From Homalodisca vitripennis (taxonomy: Eukaryota; Arthropoda; Insecta; Hemiptera; Cicadellidae): DNA of 64,000 nt. Each line of letters starts with the position of its first letter. Within the stretch, counting starts at the first letter, position 1. This document shows, in pieces, positions 23,960-36,410 of the stretch. The notes below the pieces were generated by a model that ran no database searches, was not told where the DNA came from, and worked only from the letters and a program-made list of their open reading frames with translations. Made by a program: the position numbers and the translations under genes. The DNA is taken from the NCBI RefSeq assembly GCF_021130785.1, contig NC_060207.1, positions 190,486,001-190,550,000 on the forward strand, written 5' to 3'.

Positions 23960-26640
23960 AAGCACACTCTCGTCTCCTTACGTCATGCGACGCTATGATA
24001 ACCAGTTATCTCGGCGTCATCATGCCACTTTTACAGAAGAGGAGGCTAGCGTTGTCCCAACCCCAACCAATGACGTGAAGATGGAAACATGACTCTATAA
24101 ATCCTACGTTTGGTAAAGGTTATAGCACTAAATAATGCCCCATCCACTCTGTAACCGTCCTAATTTTCAATTAACTAGATATATTTCTGAGTTTTCAACT
24201 GTTGTTCTTTAACTCAATTACTTTAACTATTAAGCAAAAAGTAATAACAACAATACAGTAACAAATATTTTACTACAAATATTACTCAATCTACAGACTT
24301 GTGACGTCAATATAAATAATAGATAAACACGGATAGCAAAGAAAGATGAGAGTTGAAATATTTTGTTATAAATTAATATAGTTATTTTAAAAGTTGATGA
24401 AATTTTAAAATAAATTATATTATAACTACGTAATAACTATAAAGACGTACGACTCAACTTCTTATTTATTTGCGTTGTCTGTTTTTTTTTGGCAATTCCT
24501 GTAATTATTTTTTTAATTATTAAGTTTATTCGTCAGTAAAAAAACGTTAGTCTTCATTTATTTCAAGTTTCACGGCTAGCCTAAATATTTATTGTGTAGT
24601 TTTATTTCATTCTCCTGTACATTTTGCACATTGCTGTAATAAATCTGAAATTGTCTTTATGAAACTTCACTGCATAAACTGCAGTGTGAAGAAATGGGAA
24701 TGGAAGGAGAAGTTGGTCTTTTATAGGGGTTGACTAATCCCTAGTTGTACATGCCTCTATAAAGACGAGTTTACAGAAAGAATTGCGGTACAAATCTGTC
24801 AAATGAAAACTTAATAGTAAAAAGTCAATTATAAAACTATGTAACAAGATTTTATTTAATCGCACACTTGCTCGATTTTATTAATAGTACTCTCCCTAGC
24901 ATAGCGTAACTTTTAATATTTTAAAATCGCTACAAAGCCTAATTAATGAAAAAAAATTAATGTAACATGCGGCAAGATATCGCGAGAAAGATTTCATCCG
25001 TATGCTTAAATTTGAATTAAATTTCATTTCTACACAGATAATAATGTGTTCTATGATGGTGCATGTCCAGCTTTGGAATTTGGCTTAGCGTAATTTTTGA
25101 AGTTTCTTTTTAGCATTATTGTCTGCATATCTGCACGCAGGATATCTCGAGAATAAAATTACTTTTATATTATAAATTCTGCATGCTTCCTCATCGAAGC
25201 TTGTTACAATACACGTGGTGTAACGCACACCTTTGTTTAGGTGTAATTTTTAAAATAAGGTTTAATTTTTTACGGATCTATCCAAACAAAAAATGGGTAT
25301 TAGCACTTCATCCCAAATGAATATTAAACTTTAGACAGTGAATGGCAACATTTCTTAGTGTTGATCAGCGTATATATTTCAAAATTGTCTGGAAATCTCA
25401 CTTGGAAAAAGTTATAATATAATTTCTTTCGGACAACCTACCTAATTCATTTCATTTTTTGTGGAATTAAGCACGAAAACAAATATTTTTTAATTATGCA
25501 AATAACAGTACCTGCACCACGAATCTGTTTTCCAATTAATCACAAGACACAATGCCACAAAGAATTTATTATAAGACATTTTACATTTTCATAAATATAA
25601 TTTAATTACTGCTGTACCAGACAAAGAAACTGGAGAATGTCTCTAAAACTGAATGGAAAAGTTTTAATTCCTCAAGATATTTAGATATAGGAATTACTGA
25701 AAGGGAGTACTTCCTCCTTCAGGAGCGCGTAATTACTTTATTTTTGTTATTATTACGATCAAAATAAAAAACAGTTAGTTTTTCGTGACAAGTTTGACCA
25801 GATTCAGTTGAGGCCAGACCGAATTACTGTTCTACCATCAGAGGGACTATTTATAGAGCGCTTATAATACAATGAAAAGTTTTAAATTACATTGCATATT
25901 CTCCTGTACTGAATTGTTTCTTTGACAATTTTAATCTGGAAATTATCTGGTTTAAAGTGTACTTTTGAGTTTTTACCTAATATGAAACCTACATAAGACA
26001 CTTGATGTATAGAAAAATTACAATATTTTTGAACTTATCAAAAAGAAAAAAAAGTAATGATTATTTCATCTTGTTAAATTATTCTTTATTTGGTTTTTGT
26101 GCTTAAAAAAGTACCTGAGATAAACAACAAATTGACACATTTTTTTAAATATAAAGAAAATTTTGACTTGTACTTTGAATTTACCAATCAGTTCCATAAC
26201 CCTATTGTTTTAGAAGCAATACAGTGTTAATAAATTAATTTTTATTACCGTAACATTAATACAATGTCATGATACTCTTTTTCAGTCTTCTTAATAGTGA
26301 CATTTCCGGATTAATGGAACTTAAGGTGTCTACTGCAAACATTTAAACTTACAGTAATTAGAATTACGTAATAATTCTTATTTTTCTCTCCATCACCCAC
26401 AAAATTTTGGGTATTTACAAACACATTTTTATTAAAACCACTATGCTTAGGTATAAAGATAAACTATGACCTTTTCGTTAACATGTCCAGCAATAGTAGA
26501 TTGTTTCCAGCTACACAAGGAGAACGTGGAATTGGAAATGTCAACACAAATTCCAATTAAATTTTTCTTGAGAACACAGTTGAAAACATCATGGCGCTCA
26601 TAATTGAATAAGCCATTGAAATAGCCATTTCTTTGTGCTA
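23960..26640. other. AT-rich non-coding DNA, no gene seen
   Basis: Immediately after the array, 23,960-24,130 is less AT-rich, with ACGTCA-type words and a CTCTATAAATCC word. It could be promoter-like, but no exon follows that I can recognise. The rest is AT-rich, with possible old repeat family E remnants at about 24,970-25,150. Confidence 0.5.
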
Positions 26641-26647
26641 TGATGTA

Positions 26648-26675
26648 CGAGGTCCAATCAAAAAGTATCCTACCT
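26648..26675. repeat. Mariner TIR, left
   Basis: Exact inverted partner, apart from one mismatch, of 27,952-27,979. Preceded by TA. Confidence 0.9.
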
Positions 26676-26718
26676 TTTGGTGCAACGTAAAACTGAAGTT
26701 ACCTGAAAAAAGCTGGCG

Positions 26719-27780
26719 TTAACTTTCTTCAAAATAAGCACCCTGAGAAGCAACACAACGATTCCAGCGACGTTTCCACTTCTGGAAGCAGTCTTGAAAA
26801 TCACTTTTCGGCATTGCCATGAGATCAGCCGTCGTTTTTTTCATAATTGCTTCTCGACTTTCAAATCTGGTGCCTTTCAATGGTTTTTTGAGGTGGGGGA
26901 AGAGCCAAAAATCGCATGGAGCCATATCTGGAGAGTACGGAGGCTGAGGAACTTGCGGAGTGCCGTGTTTCGCCAAAAAAGTTTGAATGAGCTGGGAAGA
27001 ATGAGCTGGCGCATTGTCGTGGTGTAGCCGCCAATTTTGAGACGCCCACAAGTCAGGTCTTTTGCGGCGAATCGCATCTCGGAGACGACGTTGGACACTT
27101 AAATAGTACTGTGCATTCACAGTTTGACCCTCAGGGGCATATTCATGGTGCACAACTCCACGGTGGTCGAAAAAGCAGTAAGCATCACTTTGACATTGCT
27201 TCGAACTTGCCTTGCTTTTTTTGGCCGAGGATCCTGGGGAGACTGACATTGTGATGACTGAAATTTGGTCTCAGGGTCATATCCATAGACCCAACTATCG
27301 TCTCCAGTTATTATCGATGTCAAAAAGTCCGCATCATCCTCACAACATTGCAGCATGTCCTCGGCAACATCCAATCGCCGTTGCTTCTGCTCGTCTGTCA
27401 GCAATTTTGGCACAAATTTTGCGGCTACCCGGCGCAATCCCAAGTCATCCGTTAAAATTGCTTCAGGTGATCCGAAACTGACATCTAACTCAGTACTTAC
27501 CTCCTCCACAGTCATTCGACGATTTTCACAGATCAAAACTTTTGCTTTCTCGATGATTTCCGGAGTTCGACTTGCTTTTTGGTCGGCCCGAACGCGCGTC
27601 ACTTTCTGCCGAGGTTCGACCACTTTTGAAACGGTTATACCACTCTTTAATCTGCGTAACACTCATTGCCTCATTTTCGAATGCTAGCTGAATTTTCCGA
27701 ATGGTCTCACTTTGTTTTTCTCCGAGTTTCACGCAAAATTTAATGCAATAACGTTGTTCCACTTTTTCCGTCATCTTCAC
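26719..27780 (-). pseudogene. Mariner transposase, two frameshifts
   Basis: The span equals 354 codons, the usual mariner size. From the start at 27,780 the N-terminal helix-turn-helix reads MTEKVEQRYCIKFCVKLGEK and later QIKEWYNRFKSGR. The linker word ARSGRP marks the second HTH. A frameshift near 27,575 moves the reading to SRTPEIIEKAKVL, and a second near 27,180 moves it to FFDHRGVVHHEYAPEGQTVN. The catalytic triad is present: D in ITGDDSWVYGYDPETK (27,300-27,302), D in HHDNAPAH (27,016-27,018) and D in PDMAPCDFWLFP (26,911-26,913), with 34 residues between the last two. The enzyme would cut and paste the element at TA sites. As read it cannot be made in one frame; whether the shifts are biological or sequence errors is open. 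Confidence 0.9.
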
Positions 27781-27951
27781 AGTTAGAGAAAACCGATACG
27801 CGCACTTGACTTATCAGTACATACTGACCCGTCTCCGGCGAACCAGTCGGGGGATCAAGATAAGACTTTGTACCTTTCCTTATCATAGTAGGAACTATTG
27901 TCGCAACAAATCTTATCTCATTATTGGCAGCAGAAGCCGTGATACACGACG

Positions 27952-27979
27952 AGGTCGGATACTTTTTGATTGGACCTCG
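27952..27979. repeat. Mariner TIR, right
   Basis: Inverted partner of 26,648-26,675, followed by TA. Confidence 0.9.
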
Positions 27980-27984
27980 TATAG

Positions 27985-29485
27985 TGTTAGAACTAGAACT
28001 GTCCACAGAACTCAAAACAAAAAAGGCAGGAACTTCTGACACTGGTACCTTTCTAGGATCCTGATACTGGTATATTTGCATGGATATTGCTCACTGTCCT
28101 TAATAATAGCTTTTGTTATCTTCAGGAATTGTCAACAGGACTTAAATATTTACTGAGAAGGTAAATATTTGAAATATAATCTGACTAAATAAATTCTGAG
28201 AAACATGTGTAAAAGTGTTATTATTTTGAAAATGGTAACCATTTTAGAAAGTTTTAAAATCGTTGTCTATTTTTGTATGAGTTTTTAATTTATTCTTCAT
28301 TACTTATAATATTGGTCTAAATCATTGTTAATATAATTTTATACATTATTTTATTCGTCCATATTTTAATGTTTTGGGTACAAAATAAATTGCTTGATTC
28401 AATGATTATATCCTGGATTAAGCACTCTAGTATTACGTCTATTATTATAAAACCCACCTTATTGCATAAATGTTCATATATAGAGTATACTTGTTTTATT
28501 CATTATGCAACTATAAAGATGAAATTATAAAATAACACCAACAATTTGTGTATATTAAATTTGTAAATACATATTCCTTAATCAGACTTCCAAAATATTT
28601 CCCCCACAAAAATGGTTACAAAAATCTATAAAGATAATAATGACACACATAATACTTATTATTTATACTGTGTATCATAAAGAACATACACTGTTTACTG
28701 ATGTAAATATGGCAAATGTAAAAATTATTTTAAAACTCCATTAATGAGATCTTTAATAATGTACTCATTAGTTTTCTATTGCTGATTTTAATATTTGTAA
28801 TCGTGTAAGTTGGATTTTAAAATGCAATTATTGTATAAATTTATTAATTAAATTAATCTTGATCTATATTGTTTTCTTTGTTTTAGGTTTATTAACAACT
28901 TGAGAAGGAGGCCAGTTTGCTGACCACGGAAATGCATTCAACTCAAAGTTACAGCAAACATTCACATGTTATCATTTTATTTATATAATTCCAAAAATTA
29001 CTTGATTAAAGTGGTAGCCCTATTCAGTTATTCGATATTGAATAAAACAATATAGTCTGTGTTAATTAAATACGATTATGTATAATTAAAAAACTATTTT
29101 TATTCAATAAATATTCACATACAGAGTACACGTGTCTTTTTAATATATAACTATAAGCATAAAATTATAAAATAATCCCAAAATTTGTGTAAATTAAATA
29201 TATTGATCTATAAATATATCGATAATACACAACATATGTATTATCACGTTAGTTAAATAATTTCATCGGTAATATTATTTTTTTTAGATTCATCTTGTAT
29301 TTATAGTTGCGTATTCTTTAAGTTGATAAATATTAAGAATTTACTACCAGTTTTATCACCTCAACAGTTACTAACTCAAGCTTTGAGAAAATATAAATGT
29401 ACATAAGTAATGGGCAGCTCTTTCTATTGCACATAGAAGTAATATTTGAGTGGGGACAGAACAAAGTGCACTCTGGCGGATTGCT
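27985..29485. other. AT-rich non-coding DNA, no gene seen
   Basis: Two stretches look alike, near 28,440-28,590 and 29,090-29,220. Both have a TATTCA...TTCATATATAGAGTAC-type word, then an ACTATAA..AT.AAATTATAAAATAA word and a TTTGTGTA..TTAAAT word. This is an old direct duplication of about 150 bp, about 650 bp apart. No coding was recognised. Confidence 0.55.
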
Positions 29486-29494
29486 TGCTGTTAA

Positions 29495-29720
29495 ATGGCT
29501 CTCTAGGGATGTCTTCTATTGCTGATGATACTACCTATCTTCAAACTGATCTGAGCACCATTATAATTCATATTCACTGATGGTTTAAATATAATTTTTA
29601 ATCGCAATTAAAGTAGAACGACAAAATGGTAAAACAGGAATAACTTAGCCTATACAAATTTGAATACAGGTTATATGTTCAATCAACAGCTTTATAATAC
29701 TTCCAAATGGAACAAACTTG
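29495..29720 (+). pseudogene. Non-LTR reverse transcriptase scrap
   Basis: A frame reading NGSLGMSSIADDTTYLQTDL (about 29,495-29,554) carries the ADD catalytic core (29,521-29,529), with the TTYLQT continuation common after the YADD box of non-LTR reverse transcriptases. It continues STIIIHIH, then stops; WFKYNF follows one codon later. That pattern resembles the helix and W..N.L region after the catalytic loop, with several stops. The leading tyrosine/phenylalanine of the box is isoleucine here. Upstream RT motifs were not found. Short and decayed, so the call is tentative. Confidence 0.45.
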
Positions 29721-29724
29721 TCAA

Positions 29725-32700
29725 AACTATTTTTAGCGAGAGCTAACGTCTTCAAATATGAGTCTATGTATTCAGTGTTATATTAACTGCAAAAATAATC
29801 TACATAAAAATAACTCGTGATGAAATTACATAACACAATTGTTGAACCTTTAAATAGTAAGCACTTTATAAACATGTGAACAGTACAAATATTTTCATTT
29901 TCTTATTGCAGTATAAGTTTGCTTAGAAAAGGGTGGTTTAGATTTAGTACTCCCTTGGTTTGGAAACTAACTAAAAGTGGTTTTAAAAATGTAATTTATA
30001 GCATCAATAGATATTTTAAGTACAGATATTTCTGTTTTGACTGTTTCCAAGAAAAGTGGAAAATATCCAACAATATGTGATTTAACTAAACAATCAAATT
30101 ATTTAAAAAAAAATGATTGTTTGCTTACTCATTAGCTGCAATAATTATCTTCCGGCCAAATTCAAAAACTAGTAGCGGAGCTAATTATAACTAAGCGTCA
30201 TTGCATTTTTTATTTGTGCTTTTTCCTAGCTTTATAGGTGAAAATAATTTAAAGACTTTCTGGCCATTGTGATAGTTTTAAAACCTTTTGGCAGTTCATA
30301 ACCTCATTTTATAAAACTTAATAAATTTATCACAATATCCAAAAATAGCCGAGAGAAAATAACCACTACCTGGGTGAAGATACTACCTAGTGGCTGGCAT
30401 ACCATCATTGAAACATTAATTTAATTCATTATTTATTACCTACCAACTTTCCGATTCTCAATTTCTATATCTCAATATTGTATCAGAGCCCTCTACTTTG
30501 TAATATACAATTTTTACATTTAACACAAATTTATTATAACTAGCTTTGAAAATAAATTTGAAAGAAGAAATATACAAAATATAAATACATAAAAATAACA
30601 AAAAGTAACTTACAACCTCACTTCCCGACAGTACCTAACCTATTACGCTGTTAATGGTGGAGAAACATTTAATATTTTACGTATATTTAAAACATTCTAT
30701 ATCTTATGAGAAAAGTTAAATGTAAATAGAATAAGGTTAAAATTTGTATTGATTAGAAGAAAATGTTGTGGCCCATAATACCTACCCGTCTTTCGTTGTA
30801 GCTTAGTCATAAAGAAAGTACTCTCCTTATAAAACTTCCGAAATATGCCTTGCCATTTTATTATACTTTTTATTGTTTTAAGATATTAATGAGTGCCTCT
30901 AGACAGATAATTTATTCTGTTAGTTTTCTATCACCGCCTATGAATCCGTTTATTCGTTTATTCCGAAGATCGTTGGTTTGATTGTACTGTTAGATATTTT
31001 TGTTTTGTTAGGGTTAGTAAAAAAAAATACGATAAGCATATTTCAGAATATAGGAACTTGAACTGATGTGACAACAAACGAAATAAAATGTTGAATTTTT
31101 TGTGACAGCATTACCATTCAATCATCGATTCCTAAATTCGTAACTATTTTGACTACATTTGAACTCACCAAACAAGTATCTTCCGTCTGACCACCGCAAC
31201 AAGATAAGACAGATGTCCACCGATTATCAGTACTGAACAGATAACAAAACAGAGCTAGTGATGGGCTTATCTATTCTTTTGAATGAGCAGTGATAAGCGT
31301 TCCCGCTCACTTGTGTTTACGGTGATTCCGCTCTTTCCATTCGTTCTGCTCTGACAGTGAAAAAATATTTAATCTAATGTTATTACGAACTGATGTTCTT
31401 AGAAAATTGAAAATGTGATACATAATTTGTATGTATTTGTATGTATTATTTATTATGTATTTAGTGTAACATTAGCTAATGAAAAATCCTATAATACACT
31501 TTTTATGTGTCATTACGGAAATTTATTTAGATAATTATCATAAAAATACAGTTTCTAATATTAAAAACTATTATTTTTGTAGTTTGAATAGTTTAAATAT
31601 CGGTTATTGATACTGAAGCTAAAAACAGATTCATATAGCGCAATAAAATTATGTCAATTCAATTCCATGAATATAAAATTTCGTAAAAACGAGTAACTAA
31701 AATGTTATGTTCATAAAATGTTATATTTTTGCTTTTTGGCAGAATAAATTACAATTAATGTGGAAATACCATTAATTATTCTATACTTTTTAGAAATGTA
31801 TCTTTGAAATTATATAGTTGACGGAGGAAAAAATAAATATTACGATAGAAGTGTATGGTCTTATCAAATAATTTATATTTACATTTATTACAGAAGAGAA
31901 AAAATATCACTAACAGCACTAAAAACCCTCTAAGACATGTCATAATTTAATTTGAGGTTGAGAATGCGAATTGATTCATAGCATACATTCAGTATAATTG
32001 TTGTGAGATCAAAGAAAACGTGCGCCAGCGCTGCTCAACAGTGCAGTGAAGAATTTACAACGTTCAATTCAGTTCGTTTATGAAGCGCTGAGAGATGTCC
32101 TAACACCAGCTGAACCTAAGTATAATCCGTTCAATGTACGAATTTATAGTAGCAATGTTATTGCAAGAAAATATTGTACCAAAATAACGGTTTTATACTG
32201 TTTCTCTCAGGAGTAAAATACACATTTTAAAATTAATTTTGTCATAGAACATGTTAAGATAAGAAACCAGGGTAAGACCTAAATTAATTACTGTTCACAA
32301 AATAGACTATCCTGTGTGGTGTTAGATTCGAGACAAGACAGTTCCTCCCCCAAGAACAACAAAGCTCTCGCTATTGTTTCTGTTATCACCCCACATTTGC
32401 ATCGAAATTAATCGTGTGGTGACAACCTCGTTAAAGACTCTAGGAGTAGGCAGCTGCTGACTCCAAACCAATATTAACAAGTATTATCTGGTGCTATCTG
32501 ATATACATCCCAACTAACTTTATCGTAATAAAAAAGGTTATCACCTTTTTTCTGAATGCTCACGAAGGAAAATACATCGGAAATGGTTAAGGGTTGTTTG
32601 TATAGGTAAGAGGGCAGTACGGTTAGTTGCACCAGGTCATACATAACCTTGTCCACAGATAGCTTTACTCTGTCTCAGTCAGTTAGTATAAACGAAACCA

Positions 32701-33395
32701 AGAACTGTATTTTATTACACTGATATCGCAGTATAAATATTACAGGCATAAAAACACAAATCCTTTAGGACTCTACTAAAGTTTTAATGGTTTTTGGTCT
32801 TATTGGTATGTTTTGACTACTTTGAAAAAACACCAGTACAGTTTCAAAGTATAGATATAATTCAGTACAGTACCCAAGGAATCCTTGCCTAGTGTTTCTC
32901 ATTCCACATAATCCACAACCTCCTTGACGGCTACCTTCTTTTACTTTGCCAGCACATTATTTTTTCCTGGGTTCCACTTACCACAGAACTCGAGAGACAA
33001 TTCTGCGTTTTATTCACCTGCTTTCTATTCGGCATTCTTTCCCTTATTTAATTTCCTTCTCCATAGCAATCCTATCCACCTCTTTAAACCTGCTCAAATT
33101 TTCTGCTTCTAATGCTCGAAACTCTTAACTGTAAACAACTCCATAGGCCAATAATAAATTTCTTACTACTTCCTATGCTTGAAAATTTCAAATAATAATT
33201 TGTAATCGTTTTTTTAGTACCCGACACATAGCAGTTTCAATCAATACACCCGGCGATTTTTACAGGCATAACAATAAAAATATTGTAACATAATTTATAA
33301 ACTTTCCACAGACATGGCTCAACTGGAAGTGGATCCATCTGTTATACTCCTAATCCCATATACCTTAGTTACTTAAGAATACTTACTAAATAGTA
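29725..33395. other. AT-rich non-coding DNA, no gene seen
   Basis: No domain or RNA gene was recognised. A less AT-rich patch at 31,190-31,350 and another at 31,990-32,110 could be ends of an unidentified element, but they do not form inverted repeats. The flank at 33,393-33,397 (GTAAG) is the left half of the target duplication of the BEL element. Confidence 0.55.
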
Positions 33396-33397
33396 AG

Positions 33398-34113
33398 TGT
33401 ACGGGGCAGAAGTTAAAAATTAATAATCGGAGGACCAATTATGAAATAAAAATAAAACCAAATGTGCAGAATGGCGGGAAAGTGGGCAGGGTAACAAGAG
33501 GTGAGAGGAGAATACAACACAAGTGATGGAGTTTTAACAGTACCTTGGAAAACTCGCTGTGTGTAGAGATCCACAGGGGGAAGCAGCAACGACAGGAGTG
33601 CTTAGGCGCGACGTAATTGGCGCGTAGCGAACGGGCGTCACCGCTGGCGGCCGCGGTAGAACGACGAATAATCCGCACTGGACACTGTCTTCTCCACTAA
33701 TACCCTGAAATTACCTCCAAAGGTGTTGGGAGGAGGATGGTAATGCACATTAAAGAAAAACACTTGAAAACAAAGTCAATACGAAAGGTCGAGCACAAAG
33801 AGTGACCCACGAACTGTAGAGCTACATGGTCTCCGGCCGATGATTCCACTCAGAATGCCGGAAGCGGCTCGCTCCAGGGGACGCTATCGCCCTGGTTGGC
33901 TAGAGGGGTATCTGCTATTCGCCGAACGGGCAGCAGTCGCAAAGCGGAAGAGCGCCCAGAATACTTCAAGGACAGGACCCTTTAAGATATCAGGGGGTGG
34001 GCGCTGATTGGAACAGCGGACGACTGATTTGGGACCACGCTCCCTCTCTCTCTTATACCTAAATGCGTCTGGGCTAAGATTATGCTTATCTATATTAAAT
34101 TAAATATTGAACA
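33398..34113 (-). repeat. BEL/Pao 3' LTR
   Basis: 716 bp, bounded by TGT and ACA. Compared with the other LTR, the differences I can read are about a dozen short indels and no clear base substitution. Confidence 0.95.
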
Positions 34114-34214
34114 TACCGGCGGCTTTGAATCATCAGGATTCAACAAATCAAAGTGGCATGATCGAGAAAGAACATGAGAAATAAAGCTAAAGACTAACAT
34201 CTTTAAACTAGGTC

Positions 34215-34743
34215 TTAACTATCTATCCTAAAGTGTTGAGATAGACTTAAGCTATTGGTGACAAGAACGGCAGCAGGAACACTTTGACTGGCCGGGCGTG
34301 TGAAGGTACCTTGGGGGGTCTTGAGTTCTACCACACGCACTACACTGTCACGTCCAGGGAAAAGCTTAGTTATTCTAGCGAGGGGCCAACACAGCGAGGG
34401 AGAGTCTTGTTGGACCAATACTAGATCGCCAACTTGTAAATTTTCGGGAGGGCCGCTCCCACTTAAGTCTTTGCTGGAGGGAATGGAGGTACTCCCTGCT
34501 CCAGCGTTTCCACACTCGCTGGGAGAAAGCCTGCACTAGCTGCCAATGAGCCAGCCTGTTATCCGGCAAATCTGCAAGGTTGCGTTCGGGCACAGCCACT
34601 AGCGGCGCTCCAATCAGGAAGTGCCCCGGAGTGAGAGGTTGTAAATCGTTGGGGTCACTGGAGAGCGCAGTAAGCGGGCGGGAATTCAACATTGCTTCCA
34701 CCTGGCAAGTGAGGGTGGTAAATTGGGCAAGAGTGGGAAACAT
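34215..34743 (-). pseudogene. Integrase C-terminal DUF5641 region
   Basis: Words MLNSRPLTALSSDPNDLQPL, TPGHFLIGAPL, LPDNRLAHWQLVQAFSQRVW and KRWSREYLHSLQQR are the typical DUF5641 tail of Pao integrases. After a frameshift near 34,400 it continues WPLARITKLFPGRDSVVRVV and ELKTPQG. This tail probably helps bind DNA during integration. It ends at a stop at 34,215, close to the 3' LTR. Confidence 0.9.
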
Positions 34744-34929
34744 AGGTGCCCAGAACTCTTTTCAAGTGAAATTTGGCGCTCTTAATGGCGCTTTCCCAGA
34801 GGCCGCCATGGTGGGGAGCTGCAGGGGGGTTTAAAATGAAAGTTAATTTTCTGGCCGAGGGAAATTGGTGAATTTGGAGCTTGCCAGAGGAAGTGATTAG
34901 TTGCTGTAAAGAGTTTCTCGCACCAACAA

Positions 34930-35383
34930 AGTTTGTACACAGTCACTATAGATGTCGGTACATAGGCCCTCTACGTGAAACAAAACGTGTGAGTGCGGCT
35001 ATAAATGCGTCCGTGGACAGATCAGTGGCGACTTCTATATGTACAGACTTAGTCACTAGGCACACAAAGAGACAGATGTAAGCTTTAGTGTGTCGGATAG
35101 AGCGGAGGTTGTGAATCTTGACGTTGAAGGGACCACCATAGTCAATGCCTGTCGACAAGAAAGGTCGAGCGGGAATTATGCGGGCTTTGGGTAGATCACC
35201 CATGAGAGGGAACAAAGGCTTGGGTCTTTGTTTAAAGCAAGGGAGGCATTGAAAAATGCGCGAGCGCACCACACTACGAGCAGAGAGAATCCAGACATGC
35301 TGGGCTAAAAGGGACATGGTTAATTGAACCCCTGAATGTAAGTTTTGTAGGTGAGTGTGGTCTATTAGTAAGTTAACAAACAT
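34930..35383 (-). pseudogene. Integrase core, partial
   Basis: The frame has ARSVVRSRIFQCLPCFKQRP, then PARPFLSTGIDYGGPF with the first catalytic aspartate, and KAYICLFVCLVTKSVHIEV. It continues LSTDAFIAALTRFVSRRG. The next catalytic aspartate lies in a YSDC word that is read only in a neighbouring frame near 34,945, so a one-base shift separates the two active-site aspartates. The glutamate region should lie at 34,750-34,900, in yet another frame. Confidence 0.85.
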
Positions 35384-36299
35384 GGTGAGATTTAGGCAAA
35401 ATACAGGGGTGGCGCACTTCTTCCGTCAAGTCAGCAAGCTTTAGTCGACCACCAACACGGAGGAGTCCTTCAGCATCAATGAAGGGAGCAAGGCGCTGTA
35501 GCTTGATGGAGCAGTTCTTGTTGTCTCGAAGGGCTGCCAGGTCATCAGGAAAAGATTCTCGTTGAACTAATTGGAAGAGGCGAAGTTGAGCAGCTCGCAC
35601 CTCGACTACAGAAAGAGGACCCACATGATGTTCTTGCCGGCGGCTATGAGAGACGAACCGGAGGAGATACGCCAACACATGGAGCAGCTTGGTCCAGGAG
35701 GAGAAACGAGTGAGTAGATCCCAAGGAGGCTGGGAGGCTGCAACGAAGACGGACAGCGGAACGGGCTTCAACTCGTCCAAGGAAGAATCATCGAGCGGAG
35801 AAAAACTGGAAGTGGGCCAATCTGGAGGAGGTAGTTGCAGCCACAAGGGTCCGTGCCACCAAAGAGTGTGATGAACAAGTTCCGAAGGGAGGATCCCACG
35901 AGAAGCACAGTCTGCAGGGTTGTCAGCACTAGACACATGACGCCAAGAAGAGGGAGGAATGAGCTCTTGGATTTGAGCTACACGATTCGCTACATACGTT
36001 TTGAGGCGGTAAGGGAGAGTATGTATCCAGGACAGAGTCACAGTCGAATCACACCACAAAGTTGTAGAGTCAATACTTAATACACTGGAATACTGAGACT
36101 GTACATAATGAACTAAATTAGCCAGGAGGTGAGCCGCGCACAACTCTAATCGCGGCAAAGTTACTCGTTTTAGCGGGGCAGCACGAGTTTTTGAAATTAT
36201 TTGGGTCACACTCACTTCACTATCAGTGTTTATGCACCTTATATACACAACAGCGGCGTAACCGGTCTCGGGATGCGTCCGAGAAACCATGTAGTTCAC
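35373..36299 (-). CDS. BEL/Pao RNase H region and integrase zinc finger
   Basis: An uninterrupted 308-codon frame. The first half has SKTRAAPLKRVTLPRLELCA, WCDSTVTLSWI and NPADCASRGILPSELV, the RNase H-like part that follows RT in Pao elements. The second half ends with an integrase H2C2-type zinc-binding stretch, VGGRLKLADLTEEVRHPCIL then KSHHV. It is the longest intact piece of the element. RNase H removes RNA from the RNA:DNA hybrid during cDNA synthesis. Confidence 0.9.
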   Translation of the reverse strand: MNYMVSRTHPETGYAAVVYIRCINTDSEVSVTQIISKTRAAPLKRVTLPRLELCAAHLLANLVHYVQSQYSSVLSIDSTTLWCDSTVTLSWIHTLPYRLKTYVANRVAQIQELIPPSSWRHVSSADNPADCASRGILPSELVHHTLWWHGPLWLQLPPPDWPTSSFSPLDDSSLDELKPVPLSVFVAASQPPWDLLTRFSSWTKLLHVLAYLLRFVSHSRRQEHHVGPLSVVEVRAAQLRLFQLVQRESFPDDLAALRDNKNCSIKLQRLAPFIDAEGLLRVGGRLKLADLTEEVRHPCILPKSHHVC

Positions 36300-36410
36300 A
36301 TGAGCTAGAGGGGGTGGCCATTATCGGCCGAGGGATCGACACTTCAACAATGTTTTTTTAAGTCGATCACAAAGTCTCGCCATTTTAGCGCGAGGTCCGG
36401 AGACAAGGGT

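Larger units (their letters stand above)
26648..27979 (-). mobile_element. Complete DD34D mariner element
   Basis: The ends are 28-bp inverted repeats at 26,648-26,675 and 27,952-27,979, with one mismatch. They begin CGAGGTCCAATCAAAAAGTA, and each is flanked by a TA dinucleotide (26,646-26,647 and 27,980-27,981). TA is the standard mariner target duplication. Length is 1,332 bp, close to the usual 1.3 kb. The single gene runs leftward from 27,780 to 26,719. Both ends look functional, so the copy could still be mobilised by a transposase supplied elsewhere. Confidence 0.95.

Noticed and set aside
26794..28081. Plus-strand frames and an upstream minus-strand frame at the mariner
   Set aside because: They overlap the transposase or cross the TIR and carry no domain.
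31190..31350. hAT-like tip, from the words CAGAGCTAGTGATGGGC and a nearby CACTTGTGTTTACGG stretch
   Set aside because: No inverted partner or 8-bp target duplication was found within 1 kb.
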